The notes under the pieces: model-generated
What the model was told of the DNA's origin: nothing
Seen by the model: the letters and a program-made list of their open reading frames with translations, nothing else
Databases searched by the model: none
In this document: positions 1 through 12,059 of the stretch, one piece after another
Layout: every line of letters begins with the position of its first letter
How positions within the stretch are numbered: the stretch's first letter is position 1
Program-made: the position numbers and the translations under genes
NCBI GenBank assembly: GCA_022559845.1
Contig: CM040127.1
Span: 33,070,708 to 33,134,707, forward strand
Length of the DNA stretch: 64,000 nucleotides
Direction: 5' to 3'
DNA from: Amorphophallus konjac
Lineage: Eukaryota; Streptophyta; Magnoliopsida; Alismatales; Araceae

Positions 1-59
1 GCTGCCTTACGCACCAAGAAAGGCGGCCTACGGTAGGATTTCTTGTGTCAGAAGAATGA

Positions 60-1010
60 GAGGTTTTGCGAAGTCTCCACTAATTTTCCCCCTCACCGGG
101 CCTTGTATGACTCCTCCTAAGTGTCAAGCACACTTGACGCACGGGAGTGGGGGGATAGTGAGGAGGGGAACACTCGCCATGCCCAGCGTATGTAGCCCAA
201 TGACGCCAGGCCCAATGTGGCCTAATGACGCCAGGCCCAATGCGGCCCAATAACGTCGGCCATTGCGGTTTAGGGTAGTCAAGCCCATGGGGTTCTTCCA
301 CATACGGTTGGCCGGTGGTCCCGTAAATGAGGCCTGATCATAGCCTATGAAAATCTCGCCAACCCACGGGCGGGACATCCTTGTGCATGTGTTCTGGACA
401 TCGTAAAATTAATTCGCCAACAAATGAACATTGAGGCCGCCACTACGGAACTTACTCTGACGAGGACCGGGTCTCACTCACATCGTCGAGATGCCCGTCA
501 TGAGATCTTCCCTCCGGGTGCAGACGAGTGGGCGACAGGAGATCTCCACGATCAAGCAAGACATTACTCCACGAATGATGCCATTGCCAAGTCCAGGAAT
601 GAGGCAATATCGTTGCACCCCTTATAAATAGGTCTCCATACATACCTAAAGGGGAGGACTCCAAGAAGATACAAAAATGCATACACAGGTAGAGAGAGAT
701 TTATAGAGAGGGAGAGAGAGGCACTCTCAGGCGCTCCCACATGCAGTTACAGAAGGATACTCCAGGAGGATAACAATGGGAAAGAGGTTCCATCGTGATT
801 CTTCTCTTCCTATCTCTCCGAGCATTCTCCTCCGATCTGAACACTCTCCGGGCACTCTCTGAGCACCCTCCGAGCGTCGTTACCATGCCACAGGGTCTTG
901 ACCCTCCCCCTCTTCTATTTTCTTTCTCTTCAGTTCTCCATTTATTCTCTCGTATGCTCCTGAGTTAAGTATCAAAGCGTTATCTCCTAAGATCTCTCTC
1001 AGGACACTTT
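60..1010 (-). mobile_element. LTR-like repeat, copy A (diverged)
   Basis: Read on the minus strand, this stretch shares an ordered set of motifs with three other places in the window (about 12060-12734, 14130-14502 continuing at 21088-21336, and 50100-50770). The motifs are a GAGCGCTCGG-type repeat of 'gctcgg' words, a TATA-like CTATTTATA preceded by GGAGACC (reverse complement at about 620-638), and a distal block with GGGCCTGGCGTCATT words. A promoter-like core in a long repeat without coding capacity suggests an LTR or solo LTR. Exact ends were not found, so the coordinates are approximate. There is no recognisable gene here. Confidence 0.45.
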
Positions 1011-2757
1011 ATGACACTCTTTCTGATGGTTGCAGATATTCTCAGGATAATCGATTACTCTTTTCCATCAAACAAAACTAGCTTAAAGGTGTATCTGTCC
1101 ATTTCAAATTTGCTCAGTTTAGCCTATGCTTACGTTCGATCACTTGCGCATGAAGTTCATTTCACATTTTCACGTACATCACATGTTGGACAAGTAAAGA
1201 TTACGTCGACCACGAGCTGTGATCAATGAACCTATACCATGTTGTATCTTAGAATTAGGTTCCTAAAGACGCAATTATACCAGTTAAGTCATCTGAAAAT
1301 GTGGAACGCAATTACCCCTTGGCTCTCGCCTGCGTACTTCTGCAGCTTTTGTAATGCCTCCCTTTTCATCAATGCGTTGTTTTAGAATTTGGAACGATTG
1401 TGTTAAAGACTGAAAATATACTAAAATTTTCAGATTCTTTTTAAGATTAAAATGACAGAATGAAAATTTCAGATTATTTCTCTTTAGATTGACCGAGGAT
1501 ATTAATTTAAAATATAAGATAAAGACGTGCTATTTTATATTTTTTTACCATTTTATTTTAATAAAAAATATCATACGCAAATAACTCCATAAGTGTCCTC
1601 ACTAAATGTTTCGGGATAGAGGTGGATGGCAATTTCATTCTTGTAAAGAATCATTTGATTATATAAATTTTAAATTAATATTTTATTTTTTATATTTTAA
1701 TATACGATAGATATGAGATCTGAAACATAAGTATCCTCGATAAGTGATCTTAATAAAAGATTGAGATGAGATCAAACTTGATTAATTTATCTAATTAAAA
1801 TTTTGGTAGAATATCACCGTGTTGAAAAAGATATCAATTAATTAAAAACACGAAACGCGGTAATCATTGAGATCAGAATTTATCAATAAATTTAGTTTTA
1901 ATATTATTACTAAATAATTAAAAGTTTGAGTCGAGACGATGAAGAATGATTATGACATTAGAATTTATAAAAATAATGAAGAGTGTCTGTCAAATAAATT
2001 TGCACAATTTTTAAAATTATGACATTTATGTCAAATCAATATGGTCAATTTTAAAATTTAATTCGAAAACTTACGCAACATAATTGTTAAGATAGAAGTA
2101 ACTTAAAAAAAATATTTCTAAACACCCTATAAAAATTTCGACTGTAAATTAATATTCACAGTTATCTGAACAAAACACTCCCAGGTTTTAAGATAGATTT
2201 AGCATTAATTAATAATTTCAAAATCAAGACATTATTGAGGGCGTACGTTCGTCGTCAGATGATCATCGTTCCCAAATGGACGTGGACATATCCTATGGAA
2301 AACCTGATTTGAGGCACGCCGGGGGAGGGGGGCGGGGGGGTTGAAGACTAAAATAAGAGCATGCAGCAGACTTCGGCCAGGTTACAGCAAACAAACAGCT
2401 CATCATCATAACACCTTTATATATATAGAAGCAAAAGAAAGAGCCAAAAGTACTCGATCCGTCACCTACATAAACCCTCCAATCCCTGGAAATCTAGGCA
2501 CAACGAAGAACAAATTTAACTGGTTATAGTTCTGTCTGTAACAGCTAGCAGTACTATAGAAACCGAAGACAACACCAGCAAGAGGCTAGGCACATATGCA
2601 TACAGGGTACCCAGGGGTATATATATATATCACCTTCCCTACCTTGCTCGGGCGGTCTGCAGAACCTAACAGAAGAATGCGATATATGAAACATCGCAGG
2701 GACAGCGGCATGCAAGGAGGGCCTGCGGTGGGTTATTTCAGAAGCTCCATATTCTCA

Positions 2758-2896
2758 CTAATTGCTGCCCCGGGTGTTGCTGGAGGGGGTGTTGTCTCCC
2801 ATTCCGAGGGTGTTCTTCACAGTGTCCACAGCACCCTGAGCCATGCTCTTCACTTCCTCCCCAGTCTGCAAGGACCCAAATTAAGAAACGTACGTG

Positions 2897-2935
<39 letters not shown>

Positions 2936-3268
2936 TATGGGCTTCTTCTCGGGGTGGAACATTAATAAGGGGGAGGGGAGGGCGGATCGACCTGCTGGAA
3001 GAAGCCCGAAGCTTTCTCCGTGTTCTCCTGGGCAGACTGGGAGGCCCTGGAGGCAGTGTCCCTCGCAGAATCCATCATCTGTCCAGCCTTCGCCTGCGGA
3101 AGCCAAAATCAGAATTAACGAGAAGGGAACCGGAAGAGCAGAGCCAGAGCCGTCAGAGAAGCCATGACCATGCATGTATGCGGGGTGCACAGAACAAGAC
3201 AAAGGAAACCCCACCTCGCCTGTGCCACGGGCCTCGCCGCCCTTGAAGGTCTCCTGGATGCTCGACAT
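2758..3268 (-). CDS. Small LEA-type stress protein, left copy
   Basis: I read three exons on the minus strand: 3268-3215, 3093-2992 and 2865-2758. All have GT/AG borders and all introns are in phase 0, giving 87 residues. The product is hydrophilic and rich in Ala, Ser, Gln, Gly and charged residues. It begins MSSIQETFKGGEARGTGE, has a middle repeat of the ARDTASRASQSAQENTEKA kind, and ends in a QQTGEEVKSMAQGAVDTVKN block followed by a low-complexity tail. That layout is typical of short LEA_4/KIN-like late embryogenesis abundant proteins, which protect cells in dehydration. The precise subgroup is uncertain. The start codon is the first ATG after a TATA box at 3373-3379. Intron 2 contains a (CA)n tract at 2898-2933. 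It differs from the right copy at residue 8 (Phe here, Cys there). Confidence 0.75.
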
Positions 3269-3372
3269 CTTCTCTCTGAAGAACTGAGAACGAGATGGAA
3301 CTGGAATGCCGGTGCTCTGTTCTGCTCTCTTCGTGCAGTGCTTGCAGGAAACGGGGTTGGCATACGACCTCC

Positions 3373-3379
3373 ATTTATA
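3373..3379 (-). promoter_or_regulatory. TATA box of left LEA copy
   Basis: TATAAAT on the minus strand lies about 105 bases upstream of the ATG and is conserved in the right copy at 9609-9615. An ACGTGG word (ABRE-like core) lies further upstream near 3441-3446 and is also present in the mirror copy, which fits abscisic-acid-responsive control of LEA genes. That regulation is inferred. Confidence 0.6.
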
Positions 3380-3681
3380 GGCCACGGAGGACCTGTGAGG
3401 GGAAGGGCACCTGGCCAGCCGTTCCCGTTTTAGACGGTGGGACGTGGTGGGTCAGGGAAGGCCACTGGAACGGGTTACCTTGCTGTTGACCAGGTAATTT
3501 TGACTTTCGGTTTTATCTCGTGGGTTTTTAAAGTTTTTTTATAGGTAATTTAAGAACATAGGTTAAAAATCTACCGCTCTCGCTAATGATGATTGCAATA
3601 TTTGAACCATAACCTCTCTCATTCAAAGAGAGTGAAATTTTTTTTATATTCTTATATATATACAGATATAAATATATATAT

Positions 3682-3900
3682 ATAGTGGCGGAGTCAAAAA
3701 TATTTAGGATGAGATAAAATAAAATTAATGTAATAAAAATTATTCATTTTTATTCAAATAAAAAAATTGCTATAAGTGAGTTGCTTACAACATATCTTTA
3801 TATTGAAAATGTTACATTATTATATCATTATCAATGTTCTTAAATATCTATTTTTTAATATGTTATTAAATTATCATTCATCCATTGATCAATTATTTTA
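3682..3900 (+). mobile_element. Remnant of a hAT-type element related to 12735-13999
   Basis: Starting at TAGTGGCGGAG, the sequence follows the first about 170 bases of the element at 12735: an AATATTTAG word, then an ATTATTCATTTTTATTC word, then a GTGAGTTG word. It then diverges. No matching right terminus (CTCCGCCACT) was found, so this is a truncated or decayed copy. The following 3900-4701 is AT-rich DNA with TA microsatellites (near 3965-3990 and 4355-4380) and no gene. Confidence 0.5.
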
Positions 3901-4701
3901 TTACGTAATCAATTCTTCATAATTTTTATCGATGAAAACATTCTCACCAAAGTCATTGTAATATACATATATATATATATATATATATACTAGTCTAAAA
4001 GCGCACTGTACGTACGTAGATTGGTTTTGGCGTCCCTTGAGTGATGTTATTTTTGCCTTCCTTTGATCGTCACATGGTTGTGTCACTACCAGCGAGTTAG
4101 AACTGATTCCATACCATTCATAAGTTGTTCCAATCCTTCATGCTTGCTCGCTGGTCTTTGCCATTGCCATCATGCCTCGTGTAATTAGGTTGACATCAAA
4201 TTTAACTTGGAATTGAATTGGACTTTGGGTGGAAATTAAGAGAATGTCAATGCTGATAGAATAACCTGTAGTCGTTTTGTGCTAATTAGTATTATAAAAA
4301 CAAGACATTTAATAAATATATTTAAAAATAATATAAAATATATTTTTAAAAAATCTTATATATATATATATATATATATGATTTCGTCTTATCAATTAGT
4401 AAATAGAGAGTCAAAGTCGTTTTCTCTCCTTCTGAATATGAGGCAAGGATATATACCGTAGAAAATGACAAAATCCAAATCATAGGGGATGTGTTCACGA
4501 GCACCGTGATCTAAGATTGCATAACAACTCGAATCATAATAACATGTCAAACTAATAATCAAATGATGCGTCTATAAAACAAGTGATATATGAAATTAAG
4601 AAGCAATATACATTCTTTTATCACGAGCTGTATATGATATAAATATCGGAGGGCAGTACTCTCTCTGAACAAGGCATGCCAGAGCTCCTTGTGATTAAAA
4701 A

Positions 4702-5451
4702 CTACATGATGGAACAGGGTTGCGGGGCGTCGTAATCTCCATGAACAATCACGACAGGTGGCGGCGGGCGTGAAAGGTAATTAGAGCAGCAGTAGCAGCA
4801 ATCCGGATCCCGCCGCGGCGGCGGCGCCGGCGGCGGCGCCGGCGCCTCGCCCTTCCTGATCCCTCCTCCGTTCTCCTCTGCCTCCACCACCCGGATTTCA
4901 TCCACCGAGACTATCTTCGCGTGCCCCAGCTTCTTCCTCAGCTCGATGGCCAGCTCCGCCGGGTCGACTCCATCGCCGCCCCTCACCACCAGGAGATCGT
5001 TCTGCTCCCCTTCCACAGCCACCGAGTCCGCCCCTGTACGTAATCAGATACTTTCAGCACCTGTGACTTCACATGGGGCGCGGTGGATGAATCGTATACG
5101 TCTGTTGGTGAGAGGTGGATGCATGGGAAGATATATATATATACGTACGCACCATGTTTCGCAGCCACATCCATGGCCTTGCGTCGGCACTTGTCGCAGT
5201 TTATCTGGACCTTCATGACCATCCTCTTCTTCTGCATGCGCAAATTGAACCGGCCATGCATGTAATTAATTGGTTAGCTAGCCATTCTGTAAGGCGCGCG
5301 GATACATGTATGATAGTACTGTTGTTGTCAGTCATGCAGCAGACGAAACCAGAATATATGGGACCAGAAACTGATCCGGCCGGCCGGGGAAACTAGGATT
5401 AGATTGTACGTGATGGAGCAACACGTACGTACAGATGGAACTTACCTTCAT
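4702..5451 (-). CDS. Heavy-metal-associated isoprenylated plant protein (HIPP)
   Basis: Three coding exons on the minus strand: 5451-5446 (only ATG AAG), 5231-5153 and 5033-4702. GT/AG borders and phases agree, giving 138 residues. The N-terminal HMA domain contains the metal-binding pair in KVQINCDKCRRKAMD (CxxC intact), then the expected beta strand SVAVEGEQNDLLVVRGDG-type segment and a LRKKLGHAKI segment. A Pro-rich linker and a Cys-rich stretch (CCYCC) follow. The C-terminus CSIM is a CaaX box for prenylation, which would anchor the protein to membranes. HIPPs bind or chaperone heavy metals and some act in stress or disease responses; the specific metal cannot be told. The tiny first exon is common in this family. 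The gene lies alone in the spacer between the two LEA copies. A TATATA tract near 5690-5705 may be its promoter. Confidence 0.85.
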
Positions 5452-6520
5452 CTTGCAAAACGCGCGCGGTGACAGCAGTACGCAAGTTAAGGATCGAGAA
5501 GCTCTCAGAGCATTGCAGTCAGAGGACACTTCCAGCGAGTTAAAGGGTTTGTGTACTTCTTTCTTGGCGAGGCCCTTAATTATAGACCTGAAGATCGCTT
5601 CTTCGAAAAATACGACTACGAAGGCTTCGAAAAAACAGAGATAATATGTTTAAGCACAGATCGATGTTGTTCTCGAGTATGTGCTGCTATATTATATATA
5701 GCACGTACGGGTGCGCAATATATCGAGGATATGTTGACCAAGACATCAATTGGGAACTAACCCAGATGCGGATCTTCATTTACTGATCATCCCCACTCCC
5801 AACACACCCTTTAACAATTCCGAGACTCCGACAATAACTCAAGAGGATTAACAGCCATGGATCGAACGTCCGCGCGCTTTGGTGGTAGGTCAAAGTTCTT
5901 CGATCGGATGGGGAGGCATCTCGATCCGTAGGCGAATGTGGCGCCTCTTGGAGTCACGACGGTCCGAGACTTGTCGCATTGGAAACGTACACAGATACGT
6001 CTACCTTATGTTCGGCTAGTTAATTAATTAAAACGTCCATTAATTAGGAACAGGGGCGTCTACTACACATGCATAATTAACTTCATGGTTACGTACGTGC
6101 GTAATGGTGCGTCGACCTTTCAACTCCTCGATTACGGAGGAGCAACACAATAATCTGGATCAATCTGACCCTATTTTATAGGTCGACCTCAATACATCTT
6201 GAGTTTGAGTCCCCGTCATTTACTGTGGAGAAAAAGTTACCTTGTCATCTCATTTTAACATTGACGTATGATCACTCTTCATCTTAATAATTTGATCTTT
6301 AAATTAGACGATTGAAATAAAACATATTTTTTAAAAATGTCCTCATCTTAAGAACATTAAACTTAAATTTAATTGTTTAAAAAATGTGTTCTGAAATGAA
6401 GAGTGACATGTCACTCCTAAGTTTAGTGACATTATGTCATTTCTAATTGTCATGTTACATGTGCACGGATTGCAATACAGTTGTCGACGGAGAGTTAAAC
6501 AACGGGAAACACGGTCGCGC
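5452..6520. other. Intergenic region, HIPP upstream side
   Basis: No gene is recognised. The first 250 bases are the presumed promoter and 5' UTR of the HIPP gene (TATA-rich near 5690, several CGTACGTA words). The rest is moderately AT-rich, with a weak inverted motif around 6300-6420. Confidence 0.5.
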
Positions 6521-6610
6521 ACACAGTAGTGTAGCGGTCAAGGCTCTCCCCCAAAAGAAAGGGGAGAGCTCTCAGTTTCAAATCCCACACATCTCGAGAG
6601 CTGGGGGAGT
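6521..6610 (+). mobile_element. tRNA-derived SINE head or tRNA-like relic
   Basis: An A-box-like word TAGTGTAGCGGT (6527-6538) is followed 36 bases later by a B-box-like word GTTTCAAATCC (6575-6585). That is the arrangement of an internal RNA polymerase III promoter. The sequence around them does not fold into a proper tRNA cloverleaf that I can recognise, so a SINE head or relic is more likely than a working tRNA. The 3' limit of any SINE is unknown. Confidence 0.4.
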
Positions 6611-7309
6611 GCGGGTCACATGGATGCCCCCAATACGGGTGGTCCGAGGCGGGGCATCTCTTCGCATGTAGATGTATGCATGATTCATCTACTCGATCTG
6701 ACTTGGGACGATTTATATATGTCATATCATATTTGAAAAAATTTGATACGGTGTAGATCACTCTCAAGATCGATCGAGTCTAGTCAAGTCACAGTGAGAG
6801 AGAGAGAGAGGAGGAGGAGGAGATGATATACGTTGAGATGGGTTGAATCAACTGTGACTCGAGCGACGAGTCAAATCAATTATGACTCGAGCGTATCATA
6901 TCGGATGATCATAGAAGATTCACTGAATTGATAAACTTTAGATACATGTACCCACCCTCTTCCCCTCTCCGCATCCTCGTTATTTTCAAATATTGTGCTA
7001 CCTATCCTTGGTTTCCATTTTGCTCAAGTCCAAGTCAAAGCCTCGGACTAATTGAAACATTTCATCACGGTCTATATATCAGCAAGAAAGTTTAGATGAG
7101 ATAAAGACAGCTATAAACTAGACATAAGTATGAATAATATTGTTTTCACAAAATCCAACGAAAGTGGGGGCTATGACTTTTAACAAAACTAAATACTTCC
7201 ACCAATATATATTGAAGATCCTCAGCTCCATCCGTCACCCATGGGATATGATATTGCACAAACAACAATGGAAACACACAAAAAACACACACATATTTAA
7301 GGGTGGCGA

Positions 7310-7468
7310 TCATCTGGTGCCGGCACCACGAAAATCCTTCAGTGGGGATGGCATCTGAGCCGTCTCCTGTCCACTGGCGCTCGTCACAATGGCCGGCACC
7401 CATGAGTTCCCGACTGTCCCATCTAAAACAGCTGCAACCGGCTTTGAACGGCTCCTCGCCTCCTCCAT
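7310..7468 (-). CDS. Short unrecognised open reading frame
   Basis: A 52-codon frame (ATG at 7468, stop at 7312-7310) lies in a locally GC-rich patch with good codon-like composition and a CT/GA tract (7496-7521) just upstream. The overlapping minus frame from 7496 (116 codons) is also open. I recognise neither. It may be a decayed gene fragment rather than a gene. Confidence 0.2.
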   Translation of the reverse strand: MEEARSRSKPVAAVLDGTVGNSWVPAIVTSASGQETAQMPSPLKDFRGAGTR

Positions 7469-7491
7469 GACCTCCCGCCTCACCACGACCG

Positions 7492-7522
<31 letters not shown>

Positions 7523-7524
7523 AC

Positions 7525-9117
7525 ACTAACAAAAAAAGGCGTTCCGCACGTGTTTATTTTGTGAACCGATGAATTAGTAGTAGATAAATGAGCTGAAATG
7601 TATGTGATTGCATCTGTTACCGACATAGATCATGTAATTGGGGAAAAAATCCGATAATGAAAAGGACACGTGACACTTTAGAAGAAAAGGGAACATCTAG
7701 GAGAGTGTGTTTGGTTACAATTAAGTAATCCTATCAATATTAATGTTCGTATTACTACTAATAAGGGGTGCTTGATCATGCTCTATCAAATTTGATACCT
7801 CTCTTTTGTTGAAGTTTGTGATTATAACAAATCTAATACAGGTCCAAACCATTAAAAATGTTACAATTTAATTTTGGAGAATCTCATGACTTTCTTTATT
7901 TCTCTCTTTTCTTTTAATATAATTAGTGATACCATCCACTTTCAAAAAAAGAGACTTCCTTTACTTTCTTTTTCTCACCTCTGGCTCTTTCTTTTTCCAT
8001 CAACCATCTTCCTCTATATTCTTCTAATACCAATTTCAATATTGATATTATAAACTTCAAAAACATTAATATCAAAACTCACGCTATATCAAAATAATAC
8101 TCCAACCAAACAAGATATTAGATAATCTTCGTCACTGTATCAATATCACTGTCGAGAGTTTCATTCTACTTTATCTTGGACTGGATTGTAAATTTGAGAG
8201 ACGTGGAAGGAGGGCACGTGAATAAATTTTCGATTCTTGTTTCAATCCAGGACTGTGTCATGTGTGATATATTCTTTTATTAGCACTTGAATAATTCTTG
8301 TGACATATTTTGTTACTTCTTAGAAATGTGCCAGTAACTTGGACTAGAAGGAGAGGACGAAAATAAATTTTTGATTCTTGTGACATGTTTTGTTGCTTCA
8401 ATCCAAGCGCTATCGCATTGCCAATAACATCACTCCGGCATTCATTTTTTATCTGTCGGATTTAGTTACATAAATACATAGGGTCAAGTTAGTTGGATGT
8501 CACATTTTTTATTAACAATAGTTTATGTTTAACCAATCAACAAAAACATACATCTAAGTGAATACGTGGACGAGTTTTACACTATCCCTACTGTTTGGAA
8601 GCCTAAGGAATGATATAATCATATCAATTGTGAAATCACGTCAAAATATATCTTATATTTGTATTTATATATACATTTAAAAGAAGTGTCCGTACGCTTC
8701 CCAAATATTTAACATGTAGGGAAGTATATTTTATTTGTCTTGATATCCATAAAAAATGTTAATTAAGAAGTAGGATTTTATTAAGAAGACGCAAGAAACT
8801 AATTTGCCACACGATGCTTTCCGGGGGAATTAATGAGAGCTATAGGTTTTATGACTAATGACTAATATAGAGGTAAAACAAAAAATCGGATAAATAAGAT
8901 ATGTATATATATATATGTGTGCACGAAAACAGATGTATCTTTCTTTTACCACCCGGAGTCAAAACTTGGGAGGTATTGCACGAGACCTCCGAGCGGATGG
9001 GCGGCAGAGGCTCGACTTCTGAACCTTTGAACCGGAAGAGACTCCGCTGGGAATCATATCTTTGAACCGGCGGAAAAAATCGCCCATTTCTTTTAAAGTA
9101 TATATATATATAGAGAG

Positions 9118-9153
<36 letters not shown>

Positions 9154-9324
9154 CTTTTAATAGATATACATTTAAATATTTTATTAAAATATATTAATTA
9201 AAGAATAATAATTAGCATAATAATTAATTTTAATAAAATATATTAATATCTTTATTTTTATTTCTAAAGATTTATATAATCTATAGATCCAATCAATCAT
9301 CAAAGGACACATACCTCCCGTTCA
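7525..9324. other. AT-rich intergenic DNA
   Basis: No gene is seen. It contains GTTTGGTT near 7712 and AACCAAAC near 8103 in opposite orientation, which may be the ends of a degraded MITE. TA microsatellites occur near 8905 and 9098-9151. Confidence 0.4.
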
Positions 9325-9608
9325 CTATTTATATATAATTATATATATATATATACAAGAAGATAAGCAAGAAAGTTTTTCACTCTCTTTGTACAATCCT
9401 CGGTGAGAGCTGTAAATTTATCTGCCTATGTTCTTAAATTACCAATAAAAAAACTTTTAAAAACCCACGAGATAAAACCGAAAGTCAAAATTGCCTGGTC
9501 AACAGCAAGGTAACCCGTTCCAGTAGCCTCCCCCGACCCACCACGTCCCACCGTCTAAAACGGGAACGGCTGCCCAGGTGCCCTTCCCCTCGCAGGTCCT
9601 CCGTGGCC

Positions 9609-9615
9609 TATAAAT
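9609..9615 (+). promoter_or_regulatory. TATA box of right LEA copy
   Basis: TATAAAT about 105 bases upstream of the ATG at 9720, identical in position to the left copy. The ABRE-like word CCACGTCC at about 9541-9548 lies upstream. Confidence 0.6.
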
Positions 9616-9719
9616 GGAGGTCGTATTCCAACCCCGTTTCCTGCAAGCACTGCACGAAGAGAGCAGAACAGAGCACCGGCATTCCAGTTCCATCTCGTTC
9701 TCAGTTCTTCAGAGAGAAG

Positions 9720-10209
9720 ATGTCGAGCATCCAGGAGACCTGCAAGGGCGGCGAGGCCCGTGGCACAGGCGAGGTGGGTTTCCTTTGTCTTGTTCTGTGC
9801 ACCCCGCATACATGCATGGTCATGGCTTCTCTGACGGCTCTGGCTCTGCTCTTCCCGTCCCCTTGTCTTTGATTCTGATTTTGGCTTCCGCAGGCGAAGG
9901 CTGGACAGATGATGGATTCTGCGAGGGACACTGCCTCCAGGGCCTCCCAGTCGGCCCAGGAGAACACGGAGAAAGCTTCGGGCTTCTTCCAGCAGGTCGA
10001 TCCGCCCTCCCCTCCCCCTTATTAATGTTCCACCCCGAGAAGAAGCCCATCTCTCTCTCTCTCTCTCTCTGTAACACGTTTCTTAATTTGGGTCAATGCA
10101 GACTGGGGAGGAAGTGAAGAGCATGGCTCAGGGTGCAGTGGACACTGTGAAGAACACCCTCGGAATGGGAGACAACACCCCCTCCAGCAACACCCGGGGC
10201 AGCAATTAG
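9720..10209 (+). CDS. Small LEA-type stress protein, right copy
   Basis: Exons 9720-9773, 9894-9995 and 10102-10209 have GT/AG borders and phase-0 introns, and give 87 residues. The protein matches the left copy except for Cys instead of Phe at residue 8. It begins MSSIQETCKGGEARGTGE, continues with AKAGQMMDSARDTASRASQ and ends in the QQTGEEVKSMAQGAVDTVKN block plus an Asn/Ser/Thr tail. It is hydrophilic with no signal peptide or membrane segment, so a cytosolic or nuclear protective role like other LEA_4/KIN-type proteins is likely. Intron 2 has a (CT)n tract (10051-10070) where the left copy has (CA)n. The reading frame is intact, so both copies look functional. Confidence 0.75.
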
Positions 10210-12059
10210 TGAGAATATGGAGCTTCTGAAATAACCCACCGCAGGCCCCCCCTTGCATGCCGCTGTCCCTGCGATGTTTTCTATATCTCATTCTTCTGTT
10301 AGGTTCTGCAGCCCGCCCGAGCAAGGTAGCGAAGGTGATATACCCCTGGGTACCCTGTATGCATATGTGCCTTGCCTCTTGCCGGTGTTGTCTTCGGTTT
10401 CTAGTACTGCTAGCTGTCACAGACAGAACTTACTCCATTAATTATAACCAGTTAAATTTGTTCTTCTTTGTGCCTAGATTTCCAGGGATTGGAGGGTTTA
10501 TGTAGGTGACGGATCGAGTACTTTTGGTTCTTTCTCTTGCTTCTATATATAAAAGTGTGATGATGAGCTGTTTGTTTGCTGTAACCTGGCCAAAGTCTGC
10601 TGCATGCTCTTATTGTAGTCTTCAACACCCTCCCCCCCCCCGCGTGCCTCAATCAGGTTTTTCATAGGATATGTCCACGTCCACTTGGGAACGATGATCA
10701 TCTGACGACGTACGTACGCCCTCAATAATGTCTTGATTTTGAAATTATTAAGTAATGCTAAATCTATCTTAAAACCTGGGAGTGTTTTGTTTAGATGACT
10801 GTAGAATATTAATTTACAGACGAAGTTTTTATAGGGTGTTTATGAATATTTTTTAAAGTTATTTCTATCTTAAAAATTATCTTGTGTATGTTTTTTAATT
10901 AAATTTTAAAATTGATAAAAATGACAATATCAATTTGACATAAATGTCATATTTTTTAAAAATTGTGCAAATTTATTTGACAGACACTAGTCTCTTCATT
11001 ATTTTTTAAAATTATTAAATGTCATAATCATTCTTCGTCATCTTGACTCGAATTTTTAATTATTTAGTAATAACATTAAAACTAAATTTACTGATAAATT
11101 CTGATCTCATTGATTACCATGTTTCGTGCTTTCAATTAATTGATATTTTTTTCAACACGACAATGTTCTACAGACATTTTAGTTAAATAAAAATTAATCG
11201 ATTTTGATTTTATCTCAATCTTTTATTAAGATCACTCATTTATCGAGGATACTTATGTTTCAGATCTCATATCTATCAAATATATTAAAATATAAAAGAA
11301 TAAAATATCAATTCAAAAAATATATAATCAAGTGATTCTTTACCACGATGAAATTGCCATCCACCTCAATCCCGAAGCATTTAGTTAGGATACTCGTGGA
11401 GTTATTTGCATATGATCGTTTTTATTAAAATAAAATGGTAAAAAAATAAAATAGTACATCTTTATCTTAGATTTTAAATTAATATCTTCCGGCAATCTAA
11501 AGGGATATAATTTGAATTTTGCATTCTTTTTATATCAATCTAAAAAAGAATCTGATAATTTTAGTACATTAACGTTCACAATGTTACAAGACTCATCACT
11601 AACATCTATTTAGGAATATCGCCGAGTAGTAGTCCTCGTCCTTATTCTTATCCTTTAATAAATAAGAGGGCATATCCTTATCTGTACGTATCCTCATCTT
11701 CCTCAAAAATATCCTAGGCAATGCATATGTACATGCAAACATAAGTTATTGGACAAGACACAAGACAAACGGGTGAACTTAACGGTTCTTATTGCGTTGC
11801 TTCTAAGAGGAGAAAGATAAAGAAACCCGAATTCTAATCGGATATGACGAGGCATAGGTTAATTATTGACAGCTCGCGGTCGACGTAATTTTTATTTGTC
11901 CAACATGTGACGTACGTGAAAATGGACGCAAATCTGAAAAAGACGGTAAATCATGATTGCTGCCTAAAGCTATTTGGAAACGCATCCCTATCCCCAAGTC
12001 CCGACAAATGTGTATCCCTTGAGCTTAAAAAACATATGGATAAATAGATACTTGGGTAT

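Larger units (their letters stand above)
1165..3690. repeat. Left arm of a gene-containing inverted repeat
   Basis: The reverse complement of this segment matches 9325-11922. The match is nearly base for base across the LEA gene and its TATA region (2250-3540). It is patchier, with many small indels, in the AT-rich outer part (1165-2250) and at the inner edge (3540-3690). The outermost recognisable match is the ACATGTTGGACAAGT region near 1185, which pairs with about 11900. Apart from the LEA gene, the arm is AT-rich intergenic DNA with no other gene visible from 1011 to 2757. Confidence 0.85.
9325..11922. repeat. Right arm of the gene-containing inverted repeat
   Basis: Reverse-complement partner of 1165-3690. 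It includes the right LEA gene, its TATA box and the 3' flank down to about 11922. Outside the gene (10730-11922) it is AT-rich and matches the left arm with frequent indels, so the duplication is not very recent. No other gene is visible in it. Confidence 0.85.

Noticed and set aside
2596..3489. Long plus-strand ORFs over the left LEA gene (up to 216 codons)
   Set aside because: They cross the minus-strand exons and the CA repeat; they are mirror shadows also seen in the right arm.
6521..6610. Functional tRNA gene
   Set aside because: A and B boxes are present but acceptor and anticodon stems do not pair.
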